Assembly: GCA_964057225.1 (NCBI GenBank)
Contig: OZ059898.1
Coordinates: 1,178,001-1,242,000 of the forward strand
Source of the DNA: Auanema rhodensis
Taxonomy: Eukaryota > Nematoda > Chromadorea > Rhabditida > Rhabditidae
Length of the DNA stretch: 64,000 nt
Direction of reading: 5' to 3'
Shown: one piece after another, positions 9,829 through 22,600 of the stretch
Layout of the letters: every line of letters begins with the position of its first letter
Numbering within the stretch: position 1 is the first letter of the stretch
The notes under the pieces: generated by a model
The model's input: the letters and a program-made list of their open reading frames with translations, nothing else
Database searches by the model: none
What the model was told of the DNA's origin: nothing
Translations under genes and position numbers: made by a program

Positions 9829-12636
9829 GTTGAATAACATTGTCCATCGTCTTTGCCTTGAAAAAAGGAATCTAAAAACATCTACTTTTCGCTAAATTAT
9901 TTTGAAATTTTTCGAAAAAATTTTTGTCAAAATGTTTTTGGAAGCAATGTTGAGTGTACATGGAAACTCAACATACACTAATGCATCATTTTTCAAACGA
10001 TCATAACTAATTTTTGTATTAAGCGTTTCTCAATGTAGTATAATGCATTTGATGCGGATTTTTAAGCTGCGTCGATCTGTGTTATCAGATTTGCGCTAGC
10101 TTAAAAATGCACCGAGATATCAACTGATATAAGTTCACACTTATATCCTCGATTTTCACCCTGAAGAATTAATTTTTTCGTTGAATAACATTGTCCATCG
10201 TCTTTGCCTTGAAAAATGGAATCTAAAAACATCTACTTTTTGCTAAATTATTTTGAAATTTTTCGAAAAAATTTTTGTCAAAATGTTTTTGGAAGCAATG
10301 TTGAGTGTACATGGAAACTCAACATACACTAATGCATCATTTTTCAAACGATCATAACTAATTTTTGTATCAAGCGTTTTTCAATGTAGTATAGTGCATT
10401 CGATGCGGATTTTTAAGCTGCGTCGATCTGTGTTATCAGATTTGCGCTAGCTTAAAAATGCACCGAGATATCAACTGATATAAGTTCACACTTATATCCT
10501 CGATTTTCACCCTGAAGAATTAATTTTTTCGTTGAATAACATTGTCCATCGTCTTTGCCTTGAAAAATGGAATCTGAAAACATCTACTTTTTGCTAAATT
10601 ATTTTGAAATTTTTCGAAAAAATTTTTGTCAAAATGTTTTTGGAAGCAATGTTGAGTGTACATGGAAACTCAACATACACTAATGCATCATTTTTCAAAC
10701 GATCATAACTAATTTTTGTATCAAGCGTTTCTCAATGTAGTATAGTGCATTCGATGCGGATTTTTAAGCTGCGTCGATCTGTGTTATCAGATTTGCGCTA
10801 GCTTAAAAATGCACCGAGATATCAACTGATATAAGTTCACACTTATATCCTCGATTTTCACCCTGAAGAATTAATTTTTTCGTTGAATAACATTGTCCAT
10901 CGTCTTTGCCTTGAAAAATGGAATCTAAAAACATCTACTTTTTGCTAAATTATTTTGAAATTTTTCGAAAAAATTTTTGTCAAAATGTTTTTGGAAGCAA
11001 TGTTGAGTGTACATGGAAACTCAACATACACTAATGCATCATTTTTCAAACGATCATAACTAATTTTTGTATCAAGCGTTTCTTAATGTAGTATAGTGCA
11101 TTCGATGCGGATTTTTAAGCTGCGTCGATCTGTGTTATCAGATTTGCGCTAGCTTAAAAATGCACCGAGATATCAACTGATATAAGTTCACACTTATATC
11201 CTCGATTTTCACCCTGAAGAATTAATTTTTTCGTTGAATAACATTGTCCATCGTCTTTGCCTTGAAAAAAGGAATCTAAAAACATCTACTTTTTGCTAAA
11301 TTATTTTGAAATTTTTTGAAAAAATTTTTGTCAAAATGTTTTTGGAAGCAATGTTGAGTGTACATGGAAACTCAACATACACTAATGCATCATTTTTCAA
11401 ACGATCATAACTAATTTTTGTATCAAGCGTTTCTCAATGTAGTATGGTGCATTCGATGCGGATTTTTAAGCTGCGTCGATCTGTGTTATCAGATTTGCGC
11501 TAGCTTAAAAATGCACCGAGATATCAACTGATATAAGTTCACACTTATATCCTCGATTTTCACCCTGAAGAATTAATTTTTTCGTTGAATAACATTGTCC
11601 ATCGTCTTTGCCTTGAAAAATGGAATCTAAAAACATCTACTTTTTGCTAAATTATTTTGAAATTTTTCGAAAAAATTTTTGTCAAAATGTTTTTGGAAGC
11701 AATGTTGAGTGTACATGGAAACTCAACATACACTAATGCATCATTTTTCAAACGATCATAACTAATTTTTGTATTAAGCGTTTCTCAATGTAGTATAGTG
11801 CATTTGATGCGGATTTTTAAGCTGCGTCGATCTGTGTTATCAGATTTGCGCTAGCTTAAAAATGCACCGAGATATCAACTGATATAAGTTCACACTTATA
11901 TCCTCGATTTTCACCCTGAAGAATTAATTTTTTCGTTGAATAACATTGTCCATCGTCTTTGCCTTGAAAAATGGAATCTAAAAACATCTACTTTTTGCTA
12001 AATTATTTTGAAATTTTTCGAAAAAATTTTTGTCAAAATGTTTTTGGAAGCAATGTTGAGTGTACATGGAAACTCAACATACACTAATGCATCATTTTTC
12101 AAACGATCATAACTAATTTTTGTATCAAGCGTTTCTCAATGTAGTATAGTGCATTCGATGCGGATTTTTAAGCTGCGTCGATCTGTGTTATCAGATTTTC
12201 GCTAGCTTAAAAATGCACCGAGATATCAACTGATATAAGTTCACACTTATATCCTCGATTTTCACCCTGAAGAATTAATTTTTTCGTTGAATAACATTGT
12301 CCATCGTCTTTGCCTTGAAAAATGGAATCTAAAAACATCTACTTTTTGCTAAATTATTTTGAAATTTTTCGAAAAAATTTTTGTCAAAATGTTTTTGGAA
12401 GCAATGTTGAGTGTACATGGAAACTCAACATACACTAATGCATCATTTTTCAAACGATCATAACTAATTTTTGTATCAAGCGTTTCTCAATGTAGTATAG
12501 TGCATTCGATGCGGATTTTTAAGCTGCGTCGATCTGTGTTATCAGATTTGCGCTAGCTTAAAAATGCACCGAGATATCAACTGATATAAGTTCACACTTA
12601 TATCCTCGATTTTCACCCTGAAGAATTAATTTTTTC
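9829..12636. repeat. Eight monomers, mainly GTATCAAG type
   Basis: Most copies share AAAAATGG, GTATCAAG and GTAGTATAG. Private changes mark individuals: TTTTTCGCTAAA and TATAATGC at 9829-10179, AATCTGAAAA near 10575, CTTAATG near 11083, GTAGTATGG near 11444 and GATTTTCGCT near 12196. No clear multi-monomer period is visible here. Confidence 0.7.
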
Positions 12637-15093
12637 GTTGAATAACTTTGTCCATCGTCTTTGCCTTGAAAAAAGGAATCTAAAAACATCTACTTTTTGC
12701 TAAATTATTTTGAAATTTTTTGAAAAAATTTTTGTCAAAATGTTTTTGGAAGCAATGTTGAGTGTACATGGAAACTCAACATACACTAATGCATCATTTT
12801 TCAAACGATCATAACTAATTTTTGTATTAAGCGTTTCTCAATGTAATATAGTGCATTCGATGCGGATTTTTAAGCTGCGTCGATCTGTGTTATCAGATTT
12901 GCGCTAGCTTAAAAATGCACCGAGATATCAACTGATATAAGTTCACACTTATATCCTCGATTTTCACCCTGAAGAATTAATTTTTTCGTTGAATAACATT
13001 GTCCATCGTCTTTGCCTTGACAAAAGGAATCTAAAAACATCTACTTTTTGCTAAATTATCTTGAAATTTTTCGAAAAAATTTTTGTCAAAATGTTTTTGG
13101 AAGCAATGTTGAGTGTACATGGAAACTCAACATACACTAATGCATCATTTTTCAAACGATCATAACTAATTTTTGTATTAAGCGTTTCTCAATGTAATAC
13201 AGTGCATTCGATGCGGATTTTTAAGCTGCGTCGATCTGTGTTATCAGATTTGCGCTAGCTTAAAAATGCACCGAGATATCAACTGATATAAGTTCACACT
13301 TATATCCTCGATTTTCACCCTGAAGAATTAATTTTTTCGTTGAATAACATTGTCCATCGTCTTTGCCTTGAAAAATGGAATCTAAAAACATCTACTTTTT
13401 GCTAAATTATCTTGAAATTTTTCGAAAAAATTTTTGTCAAAATGTTTTTGGAAGCAATGTTGAGTGTACATGGAAACTCAACATACACTAATGCATCATT
13501 TTTCAAACGATCATAACTAATTTTTGTATTAAGCGTTTCTCAATGTAATATAGTGCATTCGATGCGGATTTTTAAGCTGCGTCGATCTGTGTTATCAGAT
13601 TTGCGCTAGCTTAAAAATGCACCGAGATATCAACTGATATAAGTTCACACTTATATCCTCGATTTTCACCCTGAAGAATTAATTTTTTCGTTGAATAACA
13701 TTGTCCATCGTCTTTGCCTTGAAAAATGGAATCTAAAAACATCTACTTTTTGCTAAATTATCTTGAAATTTTTCGAAAAAATTTTTGTCAAAATGTTTTT
13801 GGAAGCAATGTTGAGTGTACATGGAAACTCAACATACACTAATGCATCATTTTTCAAACGATCATAACTAATTTTTGTATTAAGCGTTTCTCAATGTAAT
13901 ATAGTGCATTCGATGCGGATTTTTAAGCTGCGTCGATCTGTGTTATCAGATTTGCGCTAGCTTAAAAATGCACCGAGATATCAACTGATATAAGTTCACA
14001 CTTATATCCTCGATTTTCACCCTGAAGAATTAATTTTTTCGTTGAATAACATTGTCCATCGTCTTTGCCTTGAAAAATGGAATCTAAAAACATCTACTTT
14101 TTGCTAAATTATTTTGAAATTTTTCGAAAAAATTTTTGTCAAAATGTTTTTGGAAGCAATGTTGAGTGTACATGGAAACTCAACATACACTAATGCATCA
14201 TTTTTCAAACGATCATAACTAATTTTTGTATCAAGCGTTTCTCAATGTAGTATAGTGCATTCGATGCGGATTTTTAAGCTGCGTCGATCTGTGTTATCAG
14301 ATTTGCGCTAGCTTAAAAATGCACCGAGATATCAACTGATATAAGTTCACACTTATATCCTCGATTTTCACCCTGAAGAATTAATTTTTTCGTTGAATAA
14401 CATTGTCCATCGTCTTTGCCTTGAAAAAAGGAATCTAAAAACATCTACTTTTTGCTAAATTATCTTGAAATTTTTCGAAAAAATTTTTGTCAAAATGTTT
14501 TTGGAAGCAATGTTGAGTGTACATGGAAACTCAACATACACTAATGCATCATTTTTCAAACGATCATAACTAATTTTTGTATTAAGCGTTTCTCAATGTA
14601 ATACAGTGCATTCGATGCGGATTTTTAAGCTGCGTCGATCTGTGTTATCAGATTTGCGCTAGCTTAAAAATGCACCGAGATATCAACTGATATAAGTTCA
14701 CACTTATATCCTCGATTTTCACCCTGAAGAATTAATTTTTTCGTTGAATAACATTGTCCATCGTCTTTGCCTTGAAAAATGGAATCTAAAAACATCTACT
14801 TTTTGCTAAATTATCTTGAAATTTTTCGAAAAAATTTTTGTCAAAATGTTTTTGGAAGCAATGTTGAGTGTACATGGAAACTCAACATACACTAATGCAT
14901 CATTTTTCAAACGATCATAACTAATTTTTGTATTAAGCGTTTCTCAATGTAATATAGTGCATTCGATGCGGATTTTTAAGCTGCGTCGATCTGTGTTATC
15001 AGATTTGCGCTAGCTTAAAAATGCACCGAGATATCAACTGATATAAGTTCACACTTATATCCTCGATTTTCACCCTGAAGAATTAATTTTTTC
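12637..15093. repeat. Seven monomers with a four-monomer (1404-bp) echo
   Basis: A rare GTAATACAG variant occurs in the monomers starting at 12988 and 14392, exactly 1404 bp apart. The following copies (13339 and 14743) share AAAAATGG with TTATCTTG. The copy at 14041 is a GTATCAAG monomer like those upstream. The copy at 12988 also has GACAAAAGG in the A-run. Confidence 0.7.
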
Positions 15094-18000
15094 GTTGAAT
15101 AACATTGTCCATCGTCTTTGCCTTGAAAAAAGGAATCTAAAAACATCTACTTTTTGCTAAATTATCTTGAAATTTTTCGAAAAAATTTTTGTCAAAATGT
15201 TTTTGGAAGCAATGTTGAGTGTACATGGAAACTCAACATACACTATTGCATCATTTTTCAAACGATCATAACTAATTTTTGTATTAAGCGTTTCTTAATG
15301 TAATATAGTGCATTCGATGCGGATTTTTAAGCTGCGTCGATCTGTGTTATCAGATTTGCGCTAGCTTAAAAATGCACCGAGATATCAACTGATATAAGTT
15401 CACACTTATATCCTCGATTTTCACCCTGAAGAATTAATTTTTTCGTTGAATAACATTGTCCATCGTCTTTGCCTTGAAAAAAGGAATCTAAAAACATCTA
15501 CTTTTTGCTAAATTATCTTGAAATTTTTCGAAAAAATTTTTGTCAAAATGTTTTTGGAAGCAATGTTGAGTGTACATGGAAACTCAACATACACTAATGC
15601 ATCATTTTTCAAACGATCATAACTAATTTTTGTATTAAGCGTTTCTCAATGTAATATAGTGCATTCGATGCGGATTTTTAAGCTGCGTCGATCTGTGTTA
15701 TCAGATTTGCGCTAGCTTAAAAATGCACCGAGATATCAACTGATATAAGTTCACACTTATATCCTCGATTTTCACCCTGAAGAATTAATTTTTTTGTTGA
15801 ATAACATTGTCCATCGTCTTTGCCTTGAAAAAAGGAATCTAAAAACATCTACTTTTTGCTAAATTATTTTGAAATTTTTCGAAAAAATTTTTGTCAAAAT
15901 GTTTTTGGAAGCAATGTTGAGTGTACATGGAAACTCAACATACACTAATGCATCATTTTTCAAACGATCATAACTAATTTTTGTATTAAGCGTTTCTCAA
16001 TGTAATATAGTGCATTCGATGCGGATTTTTAAGCTGCGTCGATCTGTGTTATCAGATTTGCGCTAGCTTAAAAATGCACCGAGATATCAACTGATATAAG
16101 TTCACACTTATATCCTCGATTTTCACCCTGAAGAATTAATTTTTTCGTTGAATAACATTGTCCATCGTCTTTGCCTTGAAAAAAGGAATCTAAAAACATC
16201 TACTTTTTGCTAAATTATCTTGAAATTTTTCGAAAAAATTTTTGTCAAAATGTTTTTGGAAGCAATGTTGAGTGTACATGGAAACTCAACATACACTAAT
16301 GCATCATTTTTCAAACGATCATAACTAATTTTTGTATTAAGCGTTTCTCAATGTAATATAGTGCATTCGATGCGGATTTTTAAGCTGCGTCGATCTGTGT
16401 TATCAGATTTGCGCTAGCTTAAAAATGCACCGAGATATCAACTGATATAAGTTCACACTTATATCCTCGATTTTCACCCTGAAGAATTAATTTTTTCGTT
16501 GAATAACATTGTCCATCGTCTTTGCCTTGAAAAAAGGAATCTAAAAACATCTACTTTTTGCTAAATTATCTTGAAATTTTTCGAAAAAATTTTTGTCAAA
16601 ATGTTTTTGGAAGCAATGTTGAGTGTACATGGAAACTCAACATACACTAATGCATCATTTTTCAAACGATCATAACTAATTTTTGTATTAAGCGTTTCTC
16701 AATGTAATATAGTGCATTCGATGCGGATTTTTAAGCTGCGTCGATCTGTGTTATCAGATTTGCGCTAGCTTAAAAATGCACCGAGATATCAACTGATATA
16801 AGTTCACACTTATATCCTCGATTTTCACCCTGAAGAATTAATTTTTTCGTTGAATAACATTGTCCATCGTCTTTGCCTTGAAAAATGGAATCTAAAAACA
16901 TCTACTTTTTGCTAAATTATCTTGAAATTTTTCGAAAAAATTTTTGTCAAAATGTTTTTGGAAGCAATGTTGAGTGTACATGGAAACTCAACATACACTA
17001 ATGCATCATTTTTCAAACGATCATAACTAATTTTTGTATTAAGCGTTTCTTAATGTAATATAGTGCATTCGATGCGGATTTTTAAGCTGCGTCGATCTGT
17101 GTTATCAGATTTGCGCTAGCTTAAAAATGCACCGAGATATCAACTGATATAAGTTCACACTTATATCCTCGATTTTCACCCTGAAGAATTAATTTTTTCG
17201 TTGAATAACATTGTCCATCGTCTTTGCCTTGAAAAAAGGAATCTAAAAACATCTACTTTTTGCTAAATTATCTTGAAATTTTTCGAAAAAATTTTTGTCA
17301 AAATGTTTTTGGAAGCAATGTTGAGTGTACATGGAAACTCAACATACACTAATGCATCATTTTTCAAACGATCATAACTAATTTTTGTATTAAGCGTTTC
17401 TCAATGTAATATAGTGCATTCGATGCGGATTTTTAAGCTGCGTCGATCTGTGTTATCAGATTTGCGCTAGCTTAAAAATGCACCGAGATATCAACTGATA
17501 TAAGTTCACACTTATATCCTCGATTTTCACCCTGAAGAATTAATTTTTTTGTTGAATAACATTGTCCATCGTCTTTGCCTTGAAAAAAGGAATCTAAAAA
17601 CATCTACTTTTTGCTAAATTATTTTGAAATTTTTCGAAAAAATTTTTGTCAAAATGTTTTTGGAAGCAATGTTGAGTGTACATGGAAACTCAACATACAC
17701 TAATGCATCATTTTTCAAACGATCATAACTAATTTTTGTATTAAGCGTTTCTCAATGTAATATAGTGCATTCGATGCGGATTTTTAAGCTGCGTCGATCT
17801 GTGTTATCAGATTTGCGCTAGCTTAAAAATGCACCGAGATATCAACTGATATAAGTTCACACTTATATCCTCGATTTTCACCCTGAAGAATTAATTTTTT
17901 CGTTGAATAACATTGTCCATCGTCTTTGCCTTGAAAAAAGGAATCTAAAAACATCTACTTTTTGCTAAATTATCTTGAAATTTTTCGAAAAAATTTTTGT

Positions 18001-18603
18001 CAAAATGTTTTTGGAAGCAATGTTGAGTGTACATGGAAACTCAACATACACTAATGCATCATTTTTCAAACGATCATAACTAATTTTTGTATTAAGCGTT
18101 TCTCAATGTAATATAGTGCATTCGATGCGGATTTTTAAGCTGCGTCGATCTGTGTTATCAGATTTGCGCTAGCTTAAAAATGCACCGAGATATCAACTGA
18201 TATAAGTTCACACTTATATCCTCGATTTTCACCCTGAAGAATTAATTTTTTCGTTGAATAACATTGTCCATCGTCTTTGCCTTGAAAAAAGGAATCTAAA
18301 AACATCTACTTTTTGCTAAATTATCTTGAAATTTTTCGAAAAAATTTTTGTCAAAATGTTTTTGGAAGCAATGTTGAGTGTACATGGAAACTCAACATAC
18401 ACTAATGCATCATTTTTCAAACGATCATAACTAATTTTTGTATTAAGCGTTTCTCAATGTAATATAGTGCATTCGATGCGGATTTTTAAGCTGCGTCGAT
18501 CTGTGTTATCAGATTTGCGCTAGCTTAAAAATGCACCGAGATATCAACTGATATAAGTTCACACTTATATCCTCGATTTTCACCCTGAAGAATTAATTTT
18601 TTC
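15094..18603. repeat. Five-monomer higher-order repeat (1755 bp), two copies
   Basis: Units are 15094-16848 and 16849-18603. In each, monomer 1 has CTTAATGTAA, monomer 2 is followed by a T-run reading TTTTTTTGTTG, monomer 3 has TTATTTTG, and monomers 4 and 5 have TTATCTTG. All carry GTAATATAG. By eye the units differ at very few sites, for example AAAAAAGG versus AAAAATGG in monomer 1 and CACTATTGC near 15243 in the first unit only. Confidence 0.88.
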
Positions 18604-19656
18604 GTTGAATAACATTGTCCATCGTCTTTGCCTTGAAAAATGGAATCTAAAAACATCTACTTTTTGCTAAATTATCTTGAAATTTTTCGAAAAAATTTTT
18701 GTCAAAATGTTTTTGGAAGCAATGTTGAGTGTACATGGAAACTCAACATACACTAATGCATCATTTTTCAAACGATCATAACTAATTTTTGTATTAAGCG
18801 TTTCTCAATGTAATATAGTGCATTCGATGCGGATTTTTAAGCTGCGTCGATCTGTGTTATCAGATTTGCGCTAGCTTAAAAATGCACCGAGATATCAACT
18901 GATATAAGTTCACACTTATATCCTCGATTTTCACCCTGAAGAATTGATTTTTTCGTTGAATAACATTGTCCATCGTCTTTGCCTTGAAAAAAGGAATCTA
19001 AAAACATCTACTTTTTGCTAAATTATTTTGAAATTTTTCGAAAAAATTTTTATCAAAATGTTTTTGTAAGCAATGTTGAGTGTACATGGAAACTCAACAT
19101 ACACTAATGCATCATTTTTCAAACGATCATAACTAATTTTTGTATTAAGCGTTTCTCAATGTAATATAGTGCATTCGATGCGGATTTTTAAGCTGCGTCG
19201 ATCTGTGTTATCAGATTTGCGCTAGCTTAAAAATGCACCGAGATATCAACTGATATAAGTTCACACTTATATCCTCGATTTTCACCCTGAAGAATTGATT
19301 TTTTCGTTGAATAACATTGTCCATCGTCTTTGCCTTGAAAAAAGGAATCTAAAAACATCTACTTTTTGCTAAATTATTTCGAAATTTTTCGAAAAAATTT
19401 TTATCAAAATGTTTTTGTAAGCAATGTTGAGTGTACATGGAAACTCAACATACACTAATGCATCATTTTTCAAACGATCATAACTAATTTTTGTATTAAG
19501 CGTTTCTCAATGTAGTATAGTGCATTTGATGCGGATTTTTAAGCTGCGTCGATCTGTGTTATCAGATTTGCGCTAGCTTTAAAATGCACCGAGATATCAA
19601 CTGATATAAGTTCACACATATATACTCGATTTTCACCCTGAAGAATTAATTTTTTC
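18604..19656. repeat. Transition monomers
   Basis: Three monomers bridge the GTAATATAG block and the next domain. Those at 18955 and 19306 share TTTTTATCAAAATG and TTTTTGTAAGC, changes seen nowhere else I noticed, and both follow GAATTGATTTT. The second gains GTAGTATAG, CATTTGATG and ACATATATAC, features of the domain to the right, so it looks like a recombinant at the domain edge. Confidence 0.7.
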
Positions 19657-22600
19657 GTTGAATAACATTGTCCATCGTCTTTGCCTTGAAAAATGGAATC
19701 TAAAAACATCTACTTTTTGCTGAATTATTTTGAAATTTTTCGAAAAAATTTTTGTCAAAATGTTTTTGGAAGCAATGTTGAGTGTACATGGAAACTCAAC
19801 ATACACTAATGCATCATTTTTCAAACGATCATAACTAATTTTAGTATTAAGCGTTTCTCAATGTGATATAGTGCATTCGATGCGGATTTTTAAGCTGCGT
19901 CGATCTGTGTTATCAGATTTGCGCTAGCTTAAAAATGCACCGAGATATCAACTGATATAAGTTCACACTTATATCCTCGATTTTCACCCTGAAGAATTAA
20001 TTTTTTCGTTGAATAACATTGTCCATCGTCTTTGCCTTGAAAAAGAAATCTAAAAACATCTACTTTTTGCTAAATTATTTTGAAATTTTTCGAAAAAATT
20101 TTTGTCAAAATGTTTTTGGAAGCAATGTTGAGTGTACATGGAAACTCAACATACACTAATGCATCATTTTTCAAACGATCATAACTAATTTTAGTATTAA
20201 GCGTTTCTCAATGTGATATAGTGCATTCGATGCGGATTTTTAAGCTGCGTCGATCTGTGTTATCAGATTTGCGCTAGCTTAAAAATGCACCGAGATATCA
20301 ACTGATATAAGTTCACACTTATATCCTCGATTTTCACCCTGAAGAATTAATTTTTTCGTTGAATAACATTGTCCATCGTCTTTGCCTTGAAAAAGGAATC
20401 TAAAAACATCTACTTTTTGCTAAATTATTTTGAAATTTTTCGAAAAAATTTTTGTCAAAATGTTTTTGGAAGCAATGTTGAGTGTACATGGAAACTCAAC
20501 ATACACTAATGCATCATTTTTCAAACGATCATAACTAATTTTTGTATTAAGCGTTTCTCAATGTAGTATAGTGCATTTGATGCGGATTTTTAAGCTGCGT
20601 CGATCTGTGTTATCAGATTTGCGCTAGCTTAAAAATGCACCGAGATATCAACTGATATAAGTTCACACTTATATCCTCGATTTTCACCCTGAATAATTAA
20701 TTTTTTCGTTGAATAACATTGTCCATCGTCTTTGACTTGAAAAATGGAATCTAAAAACATCTACTTTTTGCTAAATTATTTTGAAATTTTTCGAAAAAAT
20801 TTTTGTCAAAATGTTTTTGGAAGCAATGTTGAGTGTACATGGAAACTCAACATACACTAATGCATCATTTTTCAAACGATCATAACTAATTTTTGTATCA
20901 AGCGTTTCTCAATGTAGTATAGTGCATTCGATGCGGATTTTTAAGCTGCGTCGATCTGTGTTATCAGATTTGCGCTAGCTTAAAAATGCACCGAGATATC
21001 AACTGATATAAGTTCACACTTATATCCTCGATTTTCACCCTGAAGAATTAATTTTTTCGTTGAATAACATTGTCCATCGTCTTTGCCTTGAAAAAAGGAA
21101 TCTAAAAACATCTACTTTTTGCTAAATTATTTTGAAATTTTTTGAAAAAATTTTTTTCAAAATGTTTTTGGAAGCAATGTTGAGTGTACATGGAAACTCA
21201 ACATACACTAATGCATCATTTTTCAAACGATCATAACTAATTTTTGTATCAAGCGTTTCTCAATGTAGTATAGTGCAATCGATGCGGATTTTTAAGCTGC
21301 GTCGATCTGTGTTATCAGATTTGCGCTAGCTTAAAAATGCACCGAGATATCAACTGATATAAGTTCACACATATATACTCGATTTTCACCCTGAAGAATT
21401 AATTTTTTCGTTGAATAACATTGTCCATCGTCTTTGCCTTGAAAAATGGAATCTAAAAACATCTACTTTTTGCTGAATTATTTTGAAATTTTTCGAAAAA
21501 ATTTTTGTCAAAATGTTTTTGGAAGCAATGTTGAGTGTACATGGAAACTCAACATACACTAATGCATCATTTTTCAAACGATCATAACTAATTTTTGTAT
21601 CAAGCGTTTCTCAATGTAGTATAGTGCAATCGATGCGGATTTTTAAGCTGCGTCGATCTGTGTTATCAGATTTGCGCTAGCTTAAAAATGCACCGAGATA
21701 TCAACTGATATAAGTTCACACATATATACTCGATTTTCACCCTGAAGAATTAATTTTTTCGTTGAATAACATTGTCCATCGTCTTTGCCTTGAAGAATGG
21801 AATCTAAAAACATCTACTTTTTGCTGAATTATTTTGAAATTTTTCGAAAAAATTTTTGTCAAAATGTTTTTGGAAGCAATGTTGAGTGTACATGGAAACT
21901 CAACATACACTAATGCATCATTTTTCAAACGATCATAACTAATTTTAGTATTAAGCGTTTCTCAATGTGATATAGTGCATTCGATGCGGATTTTTAAGCT
22001 GCGTCGATCTGTGTTATCAGATTTACGCTAGCTTAAAAATGCACCGAGATATCAACTGATATAAGTTCACACTTATATCCTCGATTTTCACCCTGAAGAA
22101 TTAATTTTTTCGTTGAATAACATTGTCCATCGTCTTTGCCTTGAAAAAGGAATCTAAAAACATCTACTTTTTGCTAAATTATTTTGAAATTTTTCGAAAA
22201 AATTTTTGTCAAAATGTTTTTGGAAGCAATGTTGAGTGTACATGGAAACTCAACATACACTAATGCATCATTTTTCAAACGATCATAACTAATTTTTGTA
22301 TTAAGCGTTTCTCAATGTAGTATAGTGCATTTGATGCGGATTTTTAAGCTGCGTCGATCTGTGTTATCAGATTTGCGCTAGCTTTAAAATGCACCGAGAT
22401 ATCAACTGATATAAGTTCACACATATATACTCGATTTTCACCCTGAAGAATTAATTTTTTCGTTGAATAACATTGTCCATCGTCTTTGCCTTGAAAAATG
22501 GAATCTAAAAACATCTACTTTTTGCTGAATTATTTTGAAATTTTTCGAAAAAATTTTTGTCAAAATGTTTTTGGAAGCAATGTTGAGTGTACATGGAAAC

